Part shown: positions 1-7,581 of the stretch, piece after piece
How positions within the stretch are numbered: the stretch's first letter is position 1
Layout of the letters: each line of letters begins with the position of its first letter
Origin: Streptomyces sp. NRRL F-6131
GTDB taxonomy: Bacteria; Actinomycetota; Actinomycetes; Streptomycetales; Streptomycetaceae
Direction: 5' to 3'
Length of the DNA stretch: 63,998 nt
Assembly: GCA_000719695.1 (NCBI GenBank)
Contig: JOHN01000056.1
Span: 1 to 63,998, forward strand
Position numbers and translations under genes: made by a program
The notes under the pieces: model-generated
Told to the model about the DNA's origin: nothing
The model's input: only the letters and a program-made list of their open reading frames with translations
The model's database searches: none

Positions 1-48
1 GTCGGGGGCGGTCGGGGGCGGTCGGGGGCGGTCGGGGGCGGTCGGGGC
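1..48. repeat. 10-bp tandem repeat
   Basis: The unit GTCGGGGGCG is repeated four times without change, followed by a partial fifth unit. The array touches the left window edge, so its real length is unknown. It lies directly downstream of the diiron oxygenase stop codon. No function can be read from it. Confidence 0.9.
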
Positions 49-987
49 TCAGAGCATGTGGATGCGCCGGTAGAGCTTGGTCGCCGGCCCGGTGAGCAGG
101 CCGTTCTCGGCGAGGAAGGCCATCAGGTGGCGGCTGCTGGTGCGCATCATGGCGCGGCGGTGCTCGCTGGCCCGGACCTCGGCGAGGGCCCGGCCGATGT
201 CCAGCCCGGCGGCCCGGTACACGGACGGGTGAACCATGCTGGTGACGATGACGTAGGCGCCGGCGGCGATGCCGAAGGCGGCGTTGCGGCGGCGCAGGGT
301 GCCGGCCCCGCGCAGGCGTTCGCGGATCTCCTGGCGGGCGAACTTCATGTGCCGGGACTCCTCGACCACGTGGATCCGGGACGTCCCGCGGACGATGTCG
401 AGGACGTTCTCGCCGCGCATCCAGTCGCGCTGCATGACGTCCAGCACCTCTTCGGCGACCAGGATCCCGCCGTAGGCGAGTTCGCCGCGGGCGAGCGCCT
501 TGTAGGCGCGCCCTGCCTGGGCGACGACCTGGTTCGGCCGGTACTGGGGGACGCCCATCTTCTCGCAGGCGCGGGCGAACATGATCGAGTGGCGGCACTC
601 GTCGGCGATCTCGGTGAGCGCGAACCGGAACTCGGCGCTGGCCGGGTCCTTGAGGTACTGGTCGCGCAGGACCATCTGCTGGAGGATCATCTCGAACCAG
701 ATGCCGGTGGTCATGATCGAGCCGACCTCGTGGCGGGTGAGGGTGACCCGCTGCTCCTCGGTCATCTCCGACCAGAGCGCGGTGCCGTAGAGGGTGCTCC
801 ACTCCGGGTTGAGCCCGTACTGCCCGGGCGGGAGCGGGGCGTCCCAGTCGATCTCGACCGAGGGGTCGTAGGAGAGGGTCGCGGCGGAGTCGAGCAGCCG
901 CTTGGAGACGTCGTCGTCGGCGACGGTGTGGGTCCGTCCGTGGCCGCCGGGGGTGAGGGTGGGGGTGTGTTCCGCCGAGTGCGCCAT
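49..987 (-). CDS. AurF-like diiron oxygenase
   Basis: A 312-residue protein of the ferritin-like AurF (p-aminobenzoate N-oxygenase) family. These enzymes use a carboxylate-bridged diiron centre and O2 to oxidise amines or other small substrates. Two EXXH iron-ligand motifs are visible, ECRH at about residue 130 and ESRH near residue 210. An upstream helix carries further glutamates (HEVGSIM and WFEMILQQ). The length is normal for the family. No biosynthetic cluster surrounds it, so the substrate is unknown; solitary copies are common in actinomycetes. The ATG is preceded by a GGAGGC Shine-Dalgarno. A 7-bp inverted repeat 60-80 bp upstream (1046-1069) is a likely operator. The family assignment is firm; the reaction is inferred. 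Confidence 0.85.
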   Translation of the reverse strand: MAHSAEHTPTLTPGGHGRTHTVADDDVSKRLLDSAATLSYDPSVEIDWDAPLPPGQYGLNPEWSTLYGTALWSEMTEEQRVTLTRHEVGSIMTTGIWFEMILQQMVLRDQYLKDPASAEFRFALTEIADECRHSIMFARACEKMGVPQYRPNQVVAQAGRAYKALARGELAYGGILVAEEVLDVMQRDWMRGENVLDIVRGTSRIHVVEESRHMKFARQEIRERLRGAGTLRRRNAAFGIAAGAYVIVTSMVHPSVYRAAGLDIGRALAEVRASEHRRAMMRTSSRHLMAFLAENGLLTGPATKLYRRIHML

Positions 988-1045
988 GGCTGCCTCCGTC
1001 AGGTGCGTGGCCGGTGCGGGGACTCGCCACCGCGGCGTCGGCCCG

Positions 1046-1069
1046 CTTATTGACGGAGATTACAATAAG
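1046..1069. promoter_or_regulatory. Inverted repeat operator upstream of diiron oxygenase
   Basis: CTTATTG and CAATAAG form perfect 7-bp arms around 10 bases, in an AT-rich island within very GC-rich sequence. The position, 59-82 bp upstream of the oxygenase ATG, fits a TetR- or MarR-type operator. No regulator gene is adjacent. Confidence 0.55.
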
Positions 1070-1268
1070 AGCGAACGCCGGAGAACCCCCCGTGCACCGC
1101 CTCCTCCGCGCACCGCTTCCCCGCGCACCGCTTCCTCCGCGCACCGCTCCGAACCGCCGCGGCCGGGCGGCCGTCACCGGCGACCGGCGGGAACTGGCGG
1201 GCTCGCCGGGCCGGGGGATGATGGAGAGGTCGCGGCAGTGATCCCGCCGACGGAGAGGAGCGGACCGG

Positions 1269-3947
1269 ATGAGCACGGCGGACGCCCTGCACCGTGGCCG
1301 ATCCCCGTTCGTCGACAACGCCGTCGGAGCCCTGCTCGACGCGGACGGCCGCATCGTCCGCTGGACCCCGGAGGCGGCCCGGCTGCTCGCCCTCGGCGCC
1401 GGGCAGGTGCACGGCCGGCCGGTGCGCGAGCTGCTCGCCGACCCCGCGGGCTGGCCCGCGATGTCCGAACTCACCGAACGGCAGCGGGCCGAGGGCTGGT
1501 CCGGCGAGGCGGTGCTCCGCTCCGGCCGGGGCGAGCGGCTCGCGTTCTCGTACCAGGTCCTGCCGCTGGACGCCCCGGAGCCGGCCGGCGACCCGGCCGG
1601 GGCACCCGCCGCCGCGGACGGCTCGGGCCCGCCCCGCTACTTCGTGCTCGCCGCCCCCGCCCCGCAGATCGCCCTCTCCCGCCAGGACCAGGCCTTCACC
1701 CGGGAACTGTTCCTCCAGGACCGGGTCGGCCTGGCCGTCTTCGACGAGCGGCTGCGCCTCGTCCGCACCAACACCCACCTGCTCCCCTACAGCGGCCTCC
1801 CGCCGGACCTGCGCGGCCGGCGCCTCGGCGACTTCCTCCAGCCGCAGGACGCCGCGGCGGTCGAACGCGGACTGCGCGACGTGCTGCGCACCGGCCGGCC
1901 GCTGATCGGCGCGGAGGAGATCGTCCGCACCATCGAGGACCCGGTCGGCGGCGCCGTGATGGCGATCTCGGCGTTCCGGCTGCAGGCCCCGGACGGCCAG
2001 GTCATCGGCGTGACCGCGCTGTTCACCGACGTCACCGAACTGCACCGGTCCGGCGAGCGGCTCGCCCTGCTGCACCGGGCGACGGCCGCCGTCGGCGGCT
2101 CCCTGTCCGTCAGCGGCACGGCGGAGGAGCTGGCCGCCGTCCTCGCCCCGCCCGCCGACCGGGCGGAGCCGGGCGGCCCGCCCGCGCCGGGCCTCGCCGA
2201 CCTCGCGGTGGTGGACGTCGCCGAGGCCGCGTTCACCGGCGGGGAGCCGGCCCCCGGGCGGGACGGGCGGGTACTGCTGCGCCGCACCGCCGTCGCGGTG
2301 TCGGCCGCGCCCGGCGAGCCGGCGCCGGGGCCGGGCGGCCCGGTCGCCCCGCCGCCGCCCCCGCCCGTCGGGGTCGCCGTCCACGCCCACCCCGACGAAC
2401 AGTCCGTGCACACCGACTTCCCCGCCTCGATGGCCGTCCCGCTGCGGGCCGGCGGCCGGCTGCTCGGCCGGGTGACCGTCCACCGCGCCCCGCACCGGCC
2501 GCCGTACCTGCCGGCCGATCTGGAGCTGCTGCGCGAGATCGCCGACCGGGCCGCGCTGACCCTGGACAACGCCCGCCGCTACGCCCGCGAGCACCGGGCC
2601 GCCGTCGGCCTCCAGCGCAGCCTGCTGCCGCCCTCCCAGGCCGAGACCACCGCGGTGTCCACCGCCAGCGTCTACCTGCCCACCGACACGGCGAGCGGGA
2701 TCGGCGGCGACTGGTTCGACGTGATCCCGCTGTCCTCGGCCCGGGTCGCGCTGGTCGCGGGGGACGTGGTCGGGCACGGGCTCGCCGCCAGCGCGACCAT
2801 GGGGCGGCTGCGGACGGCGGTGCGGACCCTGGCCGACCTCGACCTGGAGCCGGACGAGCTGCTGGTGCACCTCGACGACCTGGTGGCCCAGCTGATGGTG
2901 GAGGCGGAACGCTCCGACGAGGACGACCGCGACGATCCTGACGACCCGGACGACCCCGGCGAACCCGACGAACCGGATGGCCTGGACGACCCCGACGAAC
3001 CGGATCGCCCGGACGGCGACCGGGACCACGACGGTCCGGACGACCGGCAGGCGGTGCTGCCGTTCGGCGCCACCTGCGTGTACGCGGTGTACGACCCGGT
3101 GTCCCGGCGCTGCGCGATGGCCTCCGCCGGCCACCCGCCGCCCGCCGTCGCCGGCCCGGACGGCCGGGTCAGCTACGTGCCCGTCCGGCCGGGACCGCCG
3201 CTCGGCGTGACCGGGCTGCCCTTCGAGGTGGCCGAGGTCGAACTGGCGCCGGGCAGCCTGCTCGCGCTCTACACCGACGGGCTGCTCCGCGGGTACGCGG
3301 ACGACCTGGAGGAGGGCATGGACGAGCTGTCCCACCGGCTCGCCCGCGCGACGGCGCCGGGCGGAACCCCACCGGCCGCGAGCCCACCGACCGGGACCCC
3401 AGCGGCCGGCACCCCAGCGGCCGCGAGCCCACCGACCGGGACCCCAGCGGCCGGAGCGTCGACCGGGGCCTCGCTGCGGCGGCTCGGCCGGGCCCTGGTC
3501 GCCGACCTGCCCGCCCACCGCCTCACCGACGACGTCACCCTGCTGCTCGCCCGCACCCGCGCGGTGCCGCCCGAGGCCACCGCGGGCTGGACCCTGGAGG
3601 CCGACCCGGCGGGGGTCGCGCGGGTCCGGGAGGCCGCCACCGAGCAGTTGCGGCGCTGGGGGCTGGAGGAGCTGGAGTTCACCACCGAACTGGTGCTCAG
3701 CGAGCTGGTCACCAATGCGATCCGGTACGCGGGCGGCCCGGTCGGCGTCCGGCTGATCCGCGCCGAACGCCTCACCTGCGAGGTGTCCGACCCCAGCGCG
3801 ACCCAGCCCCGGATGCGCCGCGCCCGGCTCACCGACGAGGGCGGCCGCGGCCTCTACCTGGTCGCCCAGCTCACCACCCGCTGGGGCAGCCGCTACACCC
3901 GCCAGGGCAAGACCATCTGGGCCGAGCAGGAACTCCCCGCCGGCTGA
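1269..3947 (+). CDS. PAS/GAF SpoIIE phosphatase with ATPase domain
   Basis: An 892-residue soluble PP2C phosphatase of the SpoIIE/RsbU type, expected to act on anti-sigma-factor antagonists. Order of domains: PAS (about 10-105), second PAS (about 140-255), GAF-like (about 265-440), SpoIIE catalytic domain starting with GIGGDWFD at about 478, then an HATPase_c anti-sigma-like domain (about 765-890) with the N-box ELVTNAIRYAGG. Carrying both a phosphatase and an anti-sigma kinase domain is a common Streptomyces arrangement. Two oddities are visible: an Asp/Glu/Pro-rich insert at about 549-594 inside the phosphatase domain, and an Ala/Pro/Thr repeat at about 696-734 before the ATPase domain. The ATG follows GAGAGGAG. 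It reads alone. Confidence 0.9.
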   Translation: MSTADALHRGRSPFVDNAVGALLDADGRIVRWTPEAARLLALGAGQVHGRPVRELLADPAGWPAMSELTERQRAEGWSGEAVLRSGRGERLAFSYQVLPLDAPEPAGDPAGAPAAADGSGPPRYFVLAAPAPQIALSRQDQAFTRELFLQDRVGLAVFDERLRLVRTNTHLLPYSGLPPDLRGRRLGDFLQPQDAAAVERGLRDVLRTGRPLIGAEEIVRTIEDPVGGAVMAISAFRLQAPDGQVIGVTALFTDVTELHRSGERLALLHRATAAVGGSLSVSGTAEELAAVLAPPADRAEPGGPPAPGLADLAVVDVAEAAFTGGEPAPGRDGRVLLRRTAVAVSAAPGEPAPGPGGPVAPPPPPPVGVAVHAHPDEQSVHTDFPASMAVPLRAGGRLLGRVTVHRAPHRPPYLPADLELLREIADRAALTLDNARRYAREHRAAVGLQRSLLPPSQAETTAVSTASVYLPTDTASGIGGDWFDVIPLSSARVALVAGDVVGHGLAASATMGRLRTAVRTLADLDLEPDELLVHLDDLVAQLMVEAERSDEDDRDDPDDPDDPGEPDEPDGLDDPDEPDRPDGDRDHDGPDDRQAVLPFGATCVYAVYDPVSRRCAMASAGHPPPAVAGPDGRVSYVPVRPGPPLGVTGLPFEVAEVELAPGSLLALYTDGLLRGYADDLEEGMDELSHRLARATAPGGTPPAASPPTGTPAAGTPAAASPPTGTPAAGASTGASLRRLGRALVADLPAHRLTDDVTLLLARTRAVPPEATAGWTLEADPAGVARVREAATEQLRRWGLEELEFTTELVLSELVTNAIRYAGGPVGVRLIRAERLTCEVSDPSATQPRMRRARLTDEGGRGLYLVAQLTTRWGSRYTRQGKTIWAEQELPAG
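3374..3454 (+). repeat. 45-bp period in-frame repeat in SpoIIE phosphatase gene
   Basis: A 36-bp stretch at 3374-3409 recurs identically at 3419-3454, giving a 15-codon period. It encodes an Ala/Pro/Thr/Gly linker between the phosphatase and HATPase domains. In-frame expansion or contraction would change only linker length. Confidence 0.85.
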
Positions 3948-3970
3948 CGCGGGGACACGCCCCCGTTCCG

Positions 3971-4012
3971 ACCAATCCGGGGGGATCGCGACCCCCGGCC
4001 GGTGTGATTGGT
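3971..4012. promoter_or_regulatory. Nested inverted repeats upstream of chaplin gene
   Basis: An outer ACCAAT/ATTGGT pair (3971-3976 and 4007-4012) encloses a GC-rich hairpin CCGGGGG/CCCCCGG (3977-3983 and 3992-3998). The inner hairpin could terminate the phosphatase transcript. The outer arms lie 36 bp before the chaplin ATG and could be part of its control region. The role is inferred from position only. Confidence 0.45.
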
Positions 4013-4047
4013 GCTCTGATCTGCTGACTCACCCACCAAGGAGAGAC

Positions 4048-4284
4048 ATGCGTACTCGCACCGCCCTCGCCGCCGGCGTCCTCGCTGTTGCCGCCCTGCT
4101 GGCCGGTGGCGGCACCGCCGCCGCCAACTCCATCGCCGAGGGCGTGGCCGCGGGCTCCCCCGGCGTCCTGTCCGGCAACCAGATCCAGATCCCGGTCCAC
4201 ATCCCGATCAACATCTGCGGCAACTCGATCGGCGTGATCAGCGTCCTGAACCCGGCGTTCGGCAACACCTGCGTCAACGCCTGA
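4048..4284 (+). CDS. Short chaplin
   Basis: A 78-residue secreted chaplin, one of the amyloid-forming surfactant proteins that coat aerial hyphae and spores. Residues 1-26 are a Sec signal peptide ending AAA. The mature part is a single chaplin domain with the conserved opening GVAAGSPGVLSGNQ, a beta-rich IQIPVHIPINICGNSIGVI core and a tail NPAFGNTC; the two cysteines bracket the usual disulphide. There is no LAxTG signal, so it is a short chaplin (ChpE/ChpH type) and not a wall-anchored long one. AAGGAGAG precedes the ATG. A strong hairpin follows the stop. Confidence 0.95.
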   Translation: MRTRTALAAGVLAVAALLAGGGTAAANSIAEGVAAGSPGVLSGNQIQIPVHIPINICGNSIGVISVLNPAFGNTCVNA

Positions 4285-4305
4285 TCCACCGGCCGCACGC
4301 ACCAC

Positions 4306-4339
4306 GACGCGGGTCCGTCCACCGGGACGGACCCGCGTC
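4306..4339. terminator. Bidirectional terminator between chaplin and chitinase
   Basis: Perfect 15-bp stem GACGCGGGTCCGTCC with loop ACCG and the matching arm. It lies between two convergent genes, so it can serve both. Confidence 0.85.
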
Positions 4340-4356
4340 CGCGTGCCGGGACGCCG

Positions 4357-5706
4357 TTACCGGCGGCCCAGCCCCCTGTCGATCGCCGTGATCAGCTCGC
4401 CGTCCGGGGTGTCCCCGTCCAGCGACCAGATCATCGCCCCGCCGAGACCCTCGCGGCGCACGTACTCGGCCTTGGTGCGCAGCACCGTGGCGTCGTCGTA
4501 CGTCCAGAGCGTGGTGCCGTCGAACAGCCAGGCGTGGCCGTTGCGCTGACCCCGGTACAGCGTGTACGAGCCGGAGTCGGCGAGCTTCTTCAGCGCCTTG
4601 TAGTCCTCGGTGCCGGCCGTCCAGGTCGCCGGCGCGGGGCCGGCGGCCGGCTGTCCGAGACCGTCGCCGCCGCCCGTGACGCCGGTCCAGCCCTGGCCGT
4701 AGAAGGGCAGGCCGGTGACCAGCTTGCGCGCCGGGGCGCCGCGCCGCAGCCAGGCGTCGACGGTCCCGTCCAGGCTGAAGTCCTTGCGCGCCCAGAGCGC
4801 GGACTGCTGGGCGGTGGTCTTCTCCCCGGAGACGTGGAAGTCGTAACCCTGGAGGTTGACGAAGTCGAAGTCCCGCATGATCTTCGAGACCTCGAAGCCC
4901 GCGTCGATCTTGGCGGGTGCGGTGGGCACGTAGGCGCTCAGCTCGAAGTGCTTGCGCCCCTTCAGCGTCCGGGCGTAGGCGTCGACCTGGGTGCGGAACT
5001 CGTGCACCAGCTTGGTGAAGTTCTGCTTGTCCTCCGGGCGGATCCCGTTGCCGGGGGCGCCCTCCGAGCCGGGCCACTCCCAGTCGAGGTCGATGCCGTC
5101 GAAGAGCCCGGCCGCCGCGCCCGCGCCGCCCCGGGCGCCGTCCACGGGCAGGTTGCCCTTGAGGTAGAGGTCGACGCAGGAGGCGACCAGCGCCTTGCGG
5201 CCCGCGTCGGTGCGGACGGCGTCCGAGAAGTACGCCGAACCGCTCCAACCGCCCAGCGAGATCATGACCTTGAGGTCCGGGTGCTTCGCCTTGAGCTCGC
5301 GCAGCTGGTTGAAGTTGCCGGCCAGGGCCTGGCCGTCGGTGTCGGCGACGCCGTTCACGGCCTCCTCGGCGCCGACCGGCCGGACGTAGTCGGCCCACCC
5401 GTCGGAGCCGGGGCCGCCGATCTGGCAGGTGCCGGCGGAACCGACGTTGCCGAAGGCGTAGTTGATGTGGCTCAGCTTGCCGGCGGTGCCGCTGGTCTCC
5501 AGGTCCTTGACGTGGAAGTTCCTGGCGTAGATGCCCCACTGGATGAAGTACCCGACCCGCTTGTAGGCGGCCCCGCCGTGGCGCGCGGAGTCGGCCGCCC
5601 CGTCGAGGTCGGCCGCCGCGGCCGCCGGGGCGAGCGGGGCCAGCAGCGCCAGGACGGCGGCCGTGGCGGCGCCGAAGGTCAGGCGGGTGGAGAGTCGGTC
5701 ACGCAT
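4357..5706 (-). CDS. Secreted GH18 chitinase
   Basis: A 449-residue secreted glycoside hydrolase of family 18, cleaving chitin by a substrate-assisted retaining mechanism. An N-terminal signal peptide (about 1-34, ending APAAAAA) is followed by a single catalytic domain. The active-site signature FDGIDLDWEWP lies at about residue 201, with all three acidic residues of DxxDxDxE present. The SxGG motif ISLGGWSGS precedes it. No carbohydrate-binding or fibronectin domain is seen. The start chosen is the ATG of MRDRLSTR, behind AGGGGTG; longer upstream readings lack a signal peptide at the N-terminus. A DasR-like box lies about 110 bp upstream, fitting N-acetylglucosamine control of chitin use. 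Confidence 0.93.
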   Translation of the reverse strand: MRDRLSTRLTFGAATAAVLALLAPLAPAAAAADLDGAADSARHGGAAYKRVGYFIQWGIYARNFHVKDLETSGTAGKLSHINYAFGNVGSAGTCQIGGPGSDGWADYVRPVGAEEAVNGVADTDGQALAGNFNQLRELKAKHPDLKVMISLGGWSGSAYFSDAVRTDAGRKALVASCVDLYLKGNLPVDGARGGAGAAAGLFDGIDLDWEWPGSEGAPGNGIRPEDKQNFTKLVHEFRTQVDAYARTLKGRKHFELSAYVPTAPAKIDAGFEVSKIMRDFDFVNLQGYDFHVSGEKTTAQQSALWARKDFSLDGTVDAWLRRGAPARKLVTGLPFYGQGWTGVTGGGDGLGQPAAGPAPATWTAGTEDYKALKKLADSGSYTLYRGQRNGHAWLFDGTTLWTYDDATVLRTKAEYVRREGLGGAMIWSLDGDTPDGELITAIDRGLGRR

Positions 5707-5815
5707 GGACGAGATCACCCCTAGTGCGGTGGGCCGCACGATCGTGGGAACGGTGGACGGCGCAGGGAGTCCGCAGGGTGCGCCCGGTACTGGGCGGCGA
5801 CGACTCAACACGCCA

Positions 5816-5827
5816 AGGTCTATACCT
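5816..5827. promoter_or_regulatory. DasR-like box upstream of chitinase
   Basis: AGGTCTATACCT keeps the GGTCTA.ACC core of the dre element bound by DasR, the GntR-family N-acetylglucosamine regulator that controls chitinase genes in Streptomyces. The fit is by eye; no dasR gene is in this window. Confidence 0.55.
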
Positions 5828-5846
5828 GTCAACGGACTTCGCAAAG

Positions 5847-5858
5847 GTTTTGCAAAAC
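5847..5858. promoter_or_regulatory. Perfect palindrome GTTTTGCAAAAC
   Basis: A 12-bp perfect palindrome between the chitinase and the AhpD-like gene. Its shape resembles LacI/GalR-family operators. A related GCAAA half-site lies just upstream (5841-5845). The cognate regulator is not in view. Confidence 0.5.
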
Positions 5859-5897
5859 GCGGGGAGATCGACGGGTGACGCGGGTCACACCGGGGCG

Positions 5898-5924
5898 TGT
5901 CACGGGGAACCGGGCCACTCCGTC
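5898..5924 (+). promoter_or_regulatory. Candidate ECF41 promoter
   Basis: TGTCACG at 5898-5904, a 16-nt spacer, then CGTC at 5921-5924. The published ECF41 consensus is TGTCACA, about 16 nt, CGTC. It lies 50 bp before the AhpD-like start codon, whose operon partner is an ECF41 sigma gene. Confidence 0.65.
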
Positions 5925-5974
5925 TCAAGGGGTGTAGCACCGACCACCCCGCAGGACACCGAGGAGCACCCACC

Positions 5975-6448
5975 ATGGACAAGCGACTGAACTTCTTCGC
6001 CACCCGGACCGGCACCAAGGTCATCAAGAGCCTGATGGCGCTCGGCAAGGACCTCAAGGACATGCCGCTGCCCCTCGCCACCCAGGAGCTGGTCTCGCTG
6101 CGGGTCAGCCAGATCAACGGCTGCGCCGTCTGCCTCGACATGCACACCAAGGAGGCCGCGGCGGCCGGCGAGAGCGCCCTGCGGGTCAACCTGGTCGCGG
6201 CCTGGCGGGAGGCCACCGTCTTCACCGAGGCCGAGCGGGCGGCCCTGGCCCTCGCCGAGGAGGGCACCCGGGTCGCGGACGGCGCCGGCGGCGTCAGCGA
6301 CGAGGTGTGGGCGAAGGCCGCCGAGCACTACGACGACGAGCAGTTGACGGCGCTGGTCACCCTGATCTCGTTCATGAACATGGCCAACCGGGCGAACATC
6401 ATCACCCGTCAGCCGGCCGGGGACTACGTGGCCGGCCAGTTCCACTGA
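5975..6448 (+). CDS. Carboxymuconolactone decarboxylase/AhpD-like protein
   Basis: A 157-residue alkylhydroperoxidase AhpD-like protein of the carboxymuconolactone decarboxylase family. The redox motif CAVC followed by LDMH sits at about residues 50-57, matching the CxxC-xxxH proton relay of AhpD. Such proteins act in peroxide or thiol redox chemistry. It lies 131 bp before an ECF41 sigma gene. This class of enzyme (carboxymuconolactone decarboxylase, oxidoreductase or epimerase, abbreviated COE) is the usual genetic partner and target of ECF41 sigma factors, and a matching promoter lies upstream. The ATG follows GAGGAG with good spacing. The family is certain; the substrate is unknown. Confidence 0.92.
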   Translation: MDKRLNFFATRTGTKVIKSLMALGKDLKDMPLPLATQELVSLRVSQINGCAVCLDMHTKEAAAAGESALRVNLVAAWREATVFTEAERAALALAEEGTRVADGAGGVSDEVWAKAAEHYDDEQLTALVTLISFMNMANRANIITRQPAGDYVAGQFH

Positions 6449-6490
6449 CCGTCACCACCTGACCGTCACCACCTGACCGTCGCCACCGGG
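6448..6490. repeat. 14-bp tandem repeat
   Basis: The unit GACCGTCACCACCT occurs twice exactly and a third time with changes, directly after the AhpD-like stop codon. It occupies part of the gap to the sigma factor gene. No function is evident. Confidence 0.8.
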
Positions 6491-6579
6491 GCGCGCAGCA
6501 CCGGGCCGGGTGCACCCCGGCCCGGTGCCACCCGGAATGATCGACCCGCAACAGCCCGTCCGGAGGAGAGGAAACCGTC

Positions 6580-7500
6580 GTGAGCAAGGTCGAGGAGTTC
6601 GAGGAGCTGCGGCCGCTGCTGTTCTCGATCGCCTACCGGATCCTCGGCAGCGTGGGCGAGGCCGAGGACGCCGTGCAGGAGGCGTGGCTGCGCTTCGACG
6701 CCTCACCGACCAGGCCGGACAACACCAAGGCGTTCCTGTCCACCACGGTCACCCGGATCTCGATCGACGTGCTGCGGCTGGCCCGGGTCCGGCGCGAGGC
6801 GTACGTCGGCCCGTGGTTCCCCGAGCCGCTGCTCACCGACCCGTACGAGGACCCGGCCCGGGTCGCCGAGCTGGCCGACTCGGTGTCGATGGCGGCGCTC
6901 CTGCTGCTGGAACGGCTCAGCCCGCTGGAGCGGGCGGTGTTCGTGCTGCGCGAGGTGTTCGGCTTCGGCTTCGACGAGGTGGCGGCGGCCGTGGACCGCT
7001 CCGAGGCGGCCTGCCGACAGCTGGTGGTGCGGGCCCGCAAGCACATGCGCGAGGGCCGGCCGCGCTTCGAGGCCGAACGCAAGGAGCGGGACGAACTGGC
7101 CGCCCGCTTCTTCGACGCCCTCCGGGACGGCGACATGGCCGGCCTCCAGGACCTCCTCGCCGCCGATGTGACGATGGTCGGCGACAGCGGCGGCAAGACC
7201 CCGCAGTTCGCCCGGTCCGTGGCCGGCGCGGCCAACGTCGCCCGACTGCTCGCCGCGATCGTCCCGCTGATGGCGCGGATCGACGTGACCTTCGAGCCGC
7301 ACGAGGTCAACGGCCAGCCCGGCGCCGTCTTCCGCGACCAGGCCGGCCGGGTGCTGAGCACCCTGGTCCTCGACGTCCTCGACGGGCAGATCCAGACCGT
7401 CCGCTCGGTGGCCAACCCCGACAAGCTCGCCCACCTCGGCCCGGTCGCCGACGCCTGGGCCGTCCACCACGAGATCAAGCGGGCCCGCCGCGCCCGTTGA
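6580..7500 (+). CDS. ECF41-family RNA polymerase sigma factor
   Basis: A 306-residue extracytoplasmic-function sigma factor. Region 2 (LLFSIAYRILGSVGEAEDAV) and region 4 (about residues 110-165, LSPLERAVFVLREVFGF) are followed by a C-terminal SnoaL-like domain of about 110 residues. The linker carries YVGPWFPEP, the hallmark of group ECF41, where the C-terminal extension controls sigma activity instead of a classical anti-sigma factor. The upstream AhpD-like gene is a typical ECF41 partner. The ATG is spaced 7 nt from GGAGAGG. A 17-bp hairpin terminator follows. The group assignment is firm; the signal is unknown. Confidence 0.92.
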   Translation: MSKVEEFEELRPLLFSIAYRILGSVGEAEDAVQEAWLRFDASPTRPDNTKAFLSTTVTRISIDVLRLARVRREAYVGPWFPEPLLTDPYEDPARVAELADSVSMAALLLLERLSPLERAVFVLREVFGFGFDEVAAAVDRSEAACRQLVVRARKHMREGRPRFEAERKERDELAARFFDALRDGDMAGLQDLLAADVTMVGDSGGKTPQFARSVAGAANVARLLAAIVPLMARIDVTFEPHEVNGQPGAVFRDQAGRVLSTLVLDVLDGQIQTVRSVANPDKLAHLGPVADAWAVHHEIKRARRAR

Positions 7501-7518
7501 GGCGGTACCGGAGCACCG

Positions 7519-7556
7519 GAACGGCCGGTCGGATCGCAGGATCCGACCGGCCGTTC
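7519..7556. terminator. Bidirectional terminator, sigma factor / AsnC regulator
   Basis: Perfect 17-bp stem with loop GCAG between convergent genes. Arms at 7519-7535 and 7540-7556. Confidence 0.88.
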
Positions 7557-7581
7557 TCCGTACGGGGCACCGGCCGGGGGC

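Noticed and set aside
1..48. Tandem GTCGGGGGCG as a CRISPR array
   Set aside because: The unit is 10 bp with no spacers; repeats are contiguous and there are no cas genes.
49..987. AurF-like gene as part of a biosynthetic gene cluster
   Set aside because: Neighbours are a SpoIIE phosphatase, a chaplin and a chitinase; no synthase, tailoring or transport genes accompany it within the window.
1047..3518. Minus-strand frame of 823 codons opposite the SpoIIE phosphatase
   Set aside because: Low-complexity Arg/Gly/Trp product, mirror of a gene with PAS, GAF, SpoIIE and ATPase motifs.
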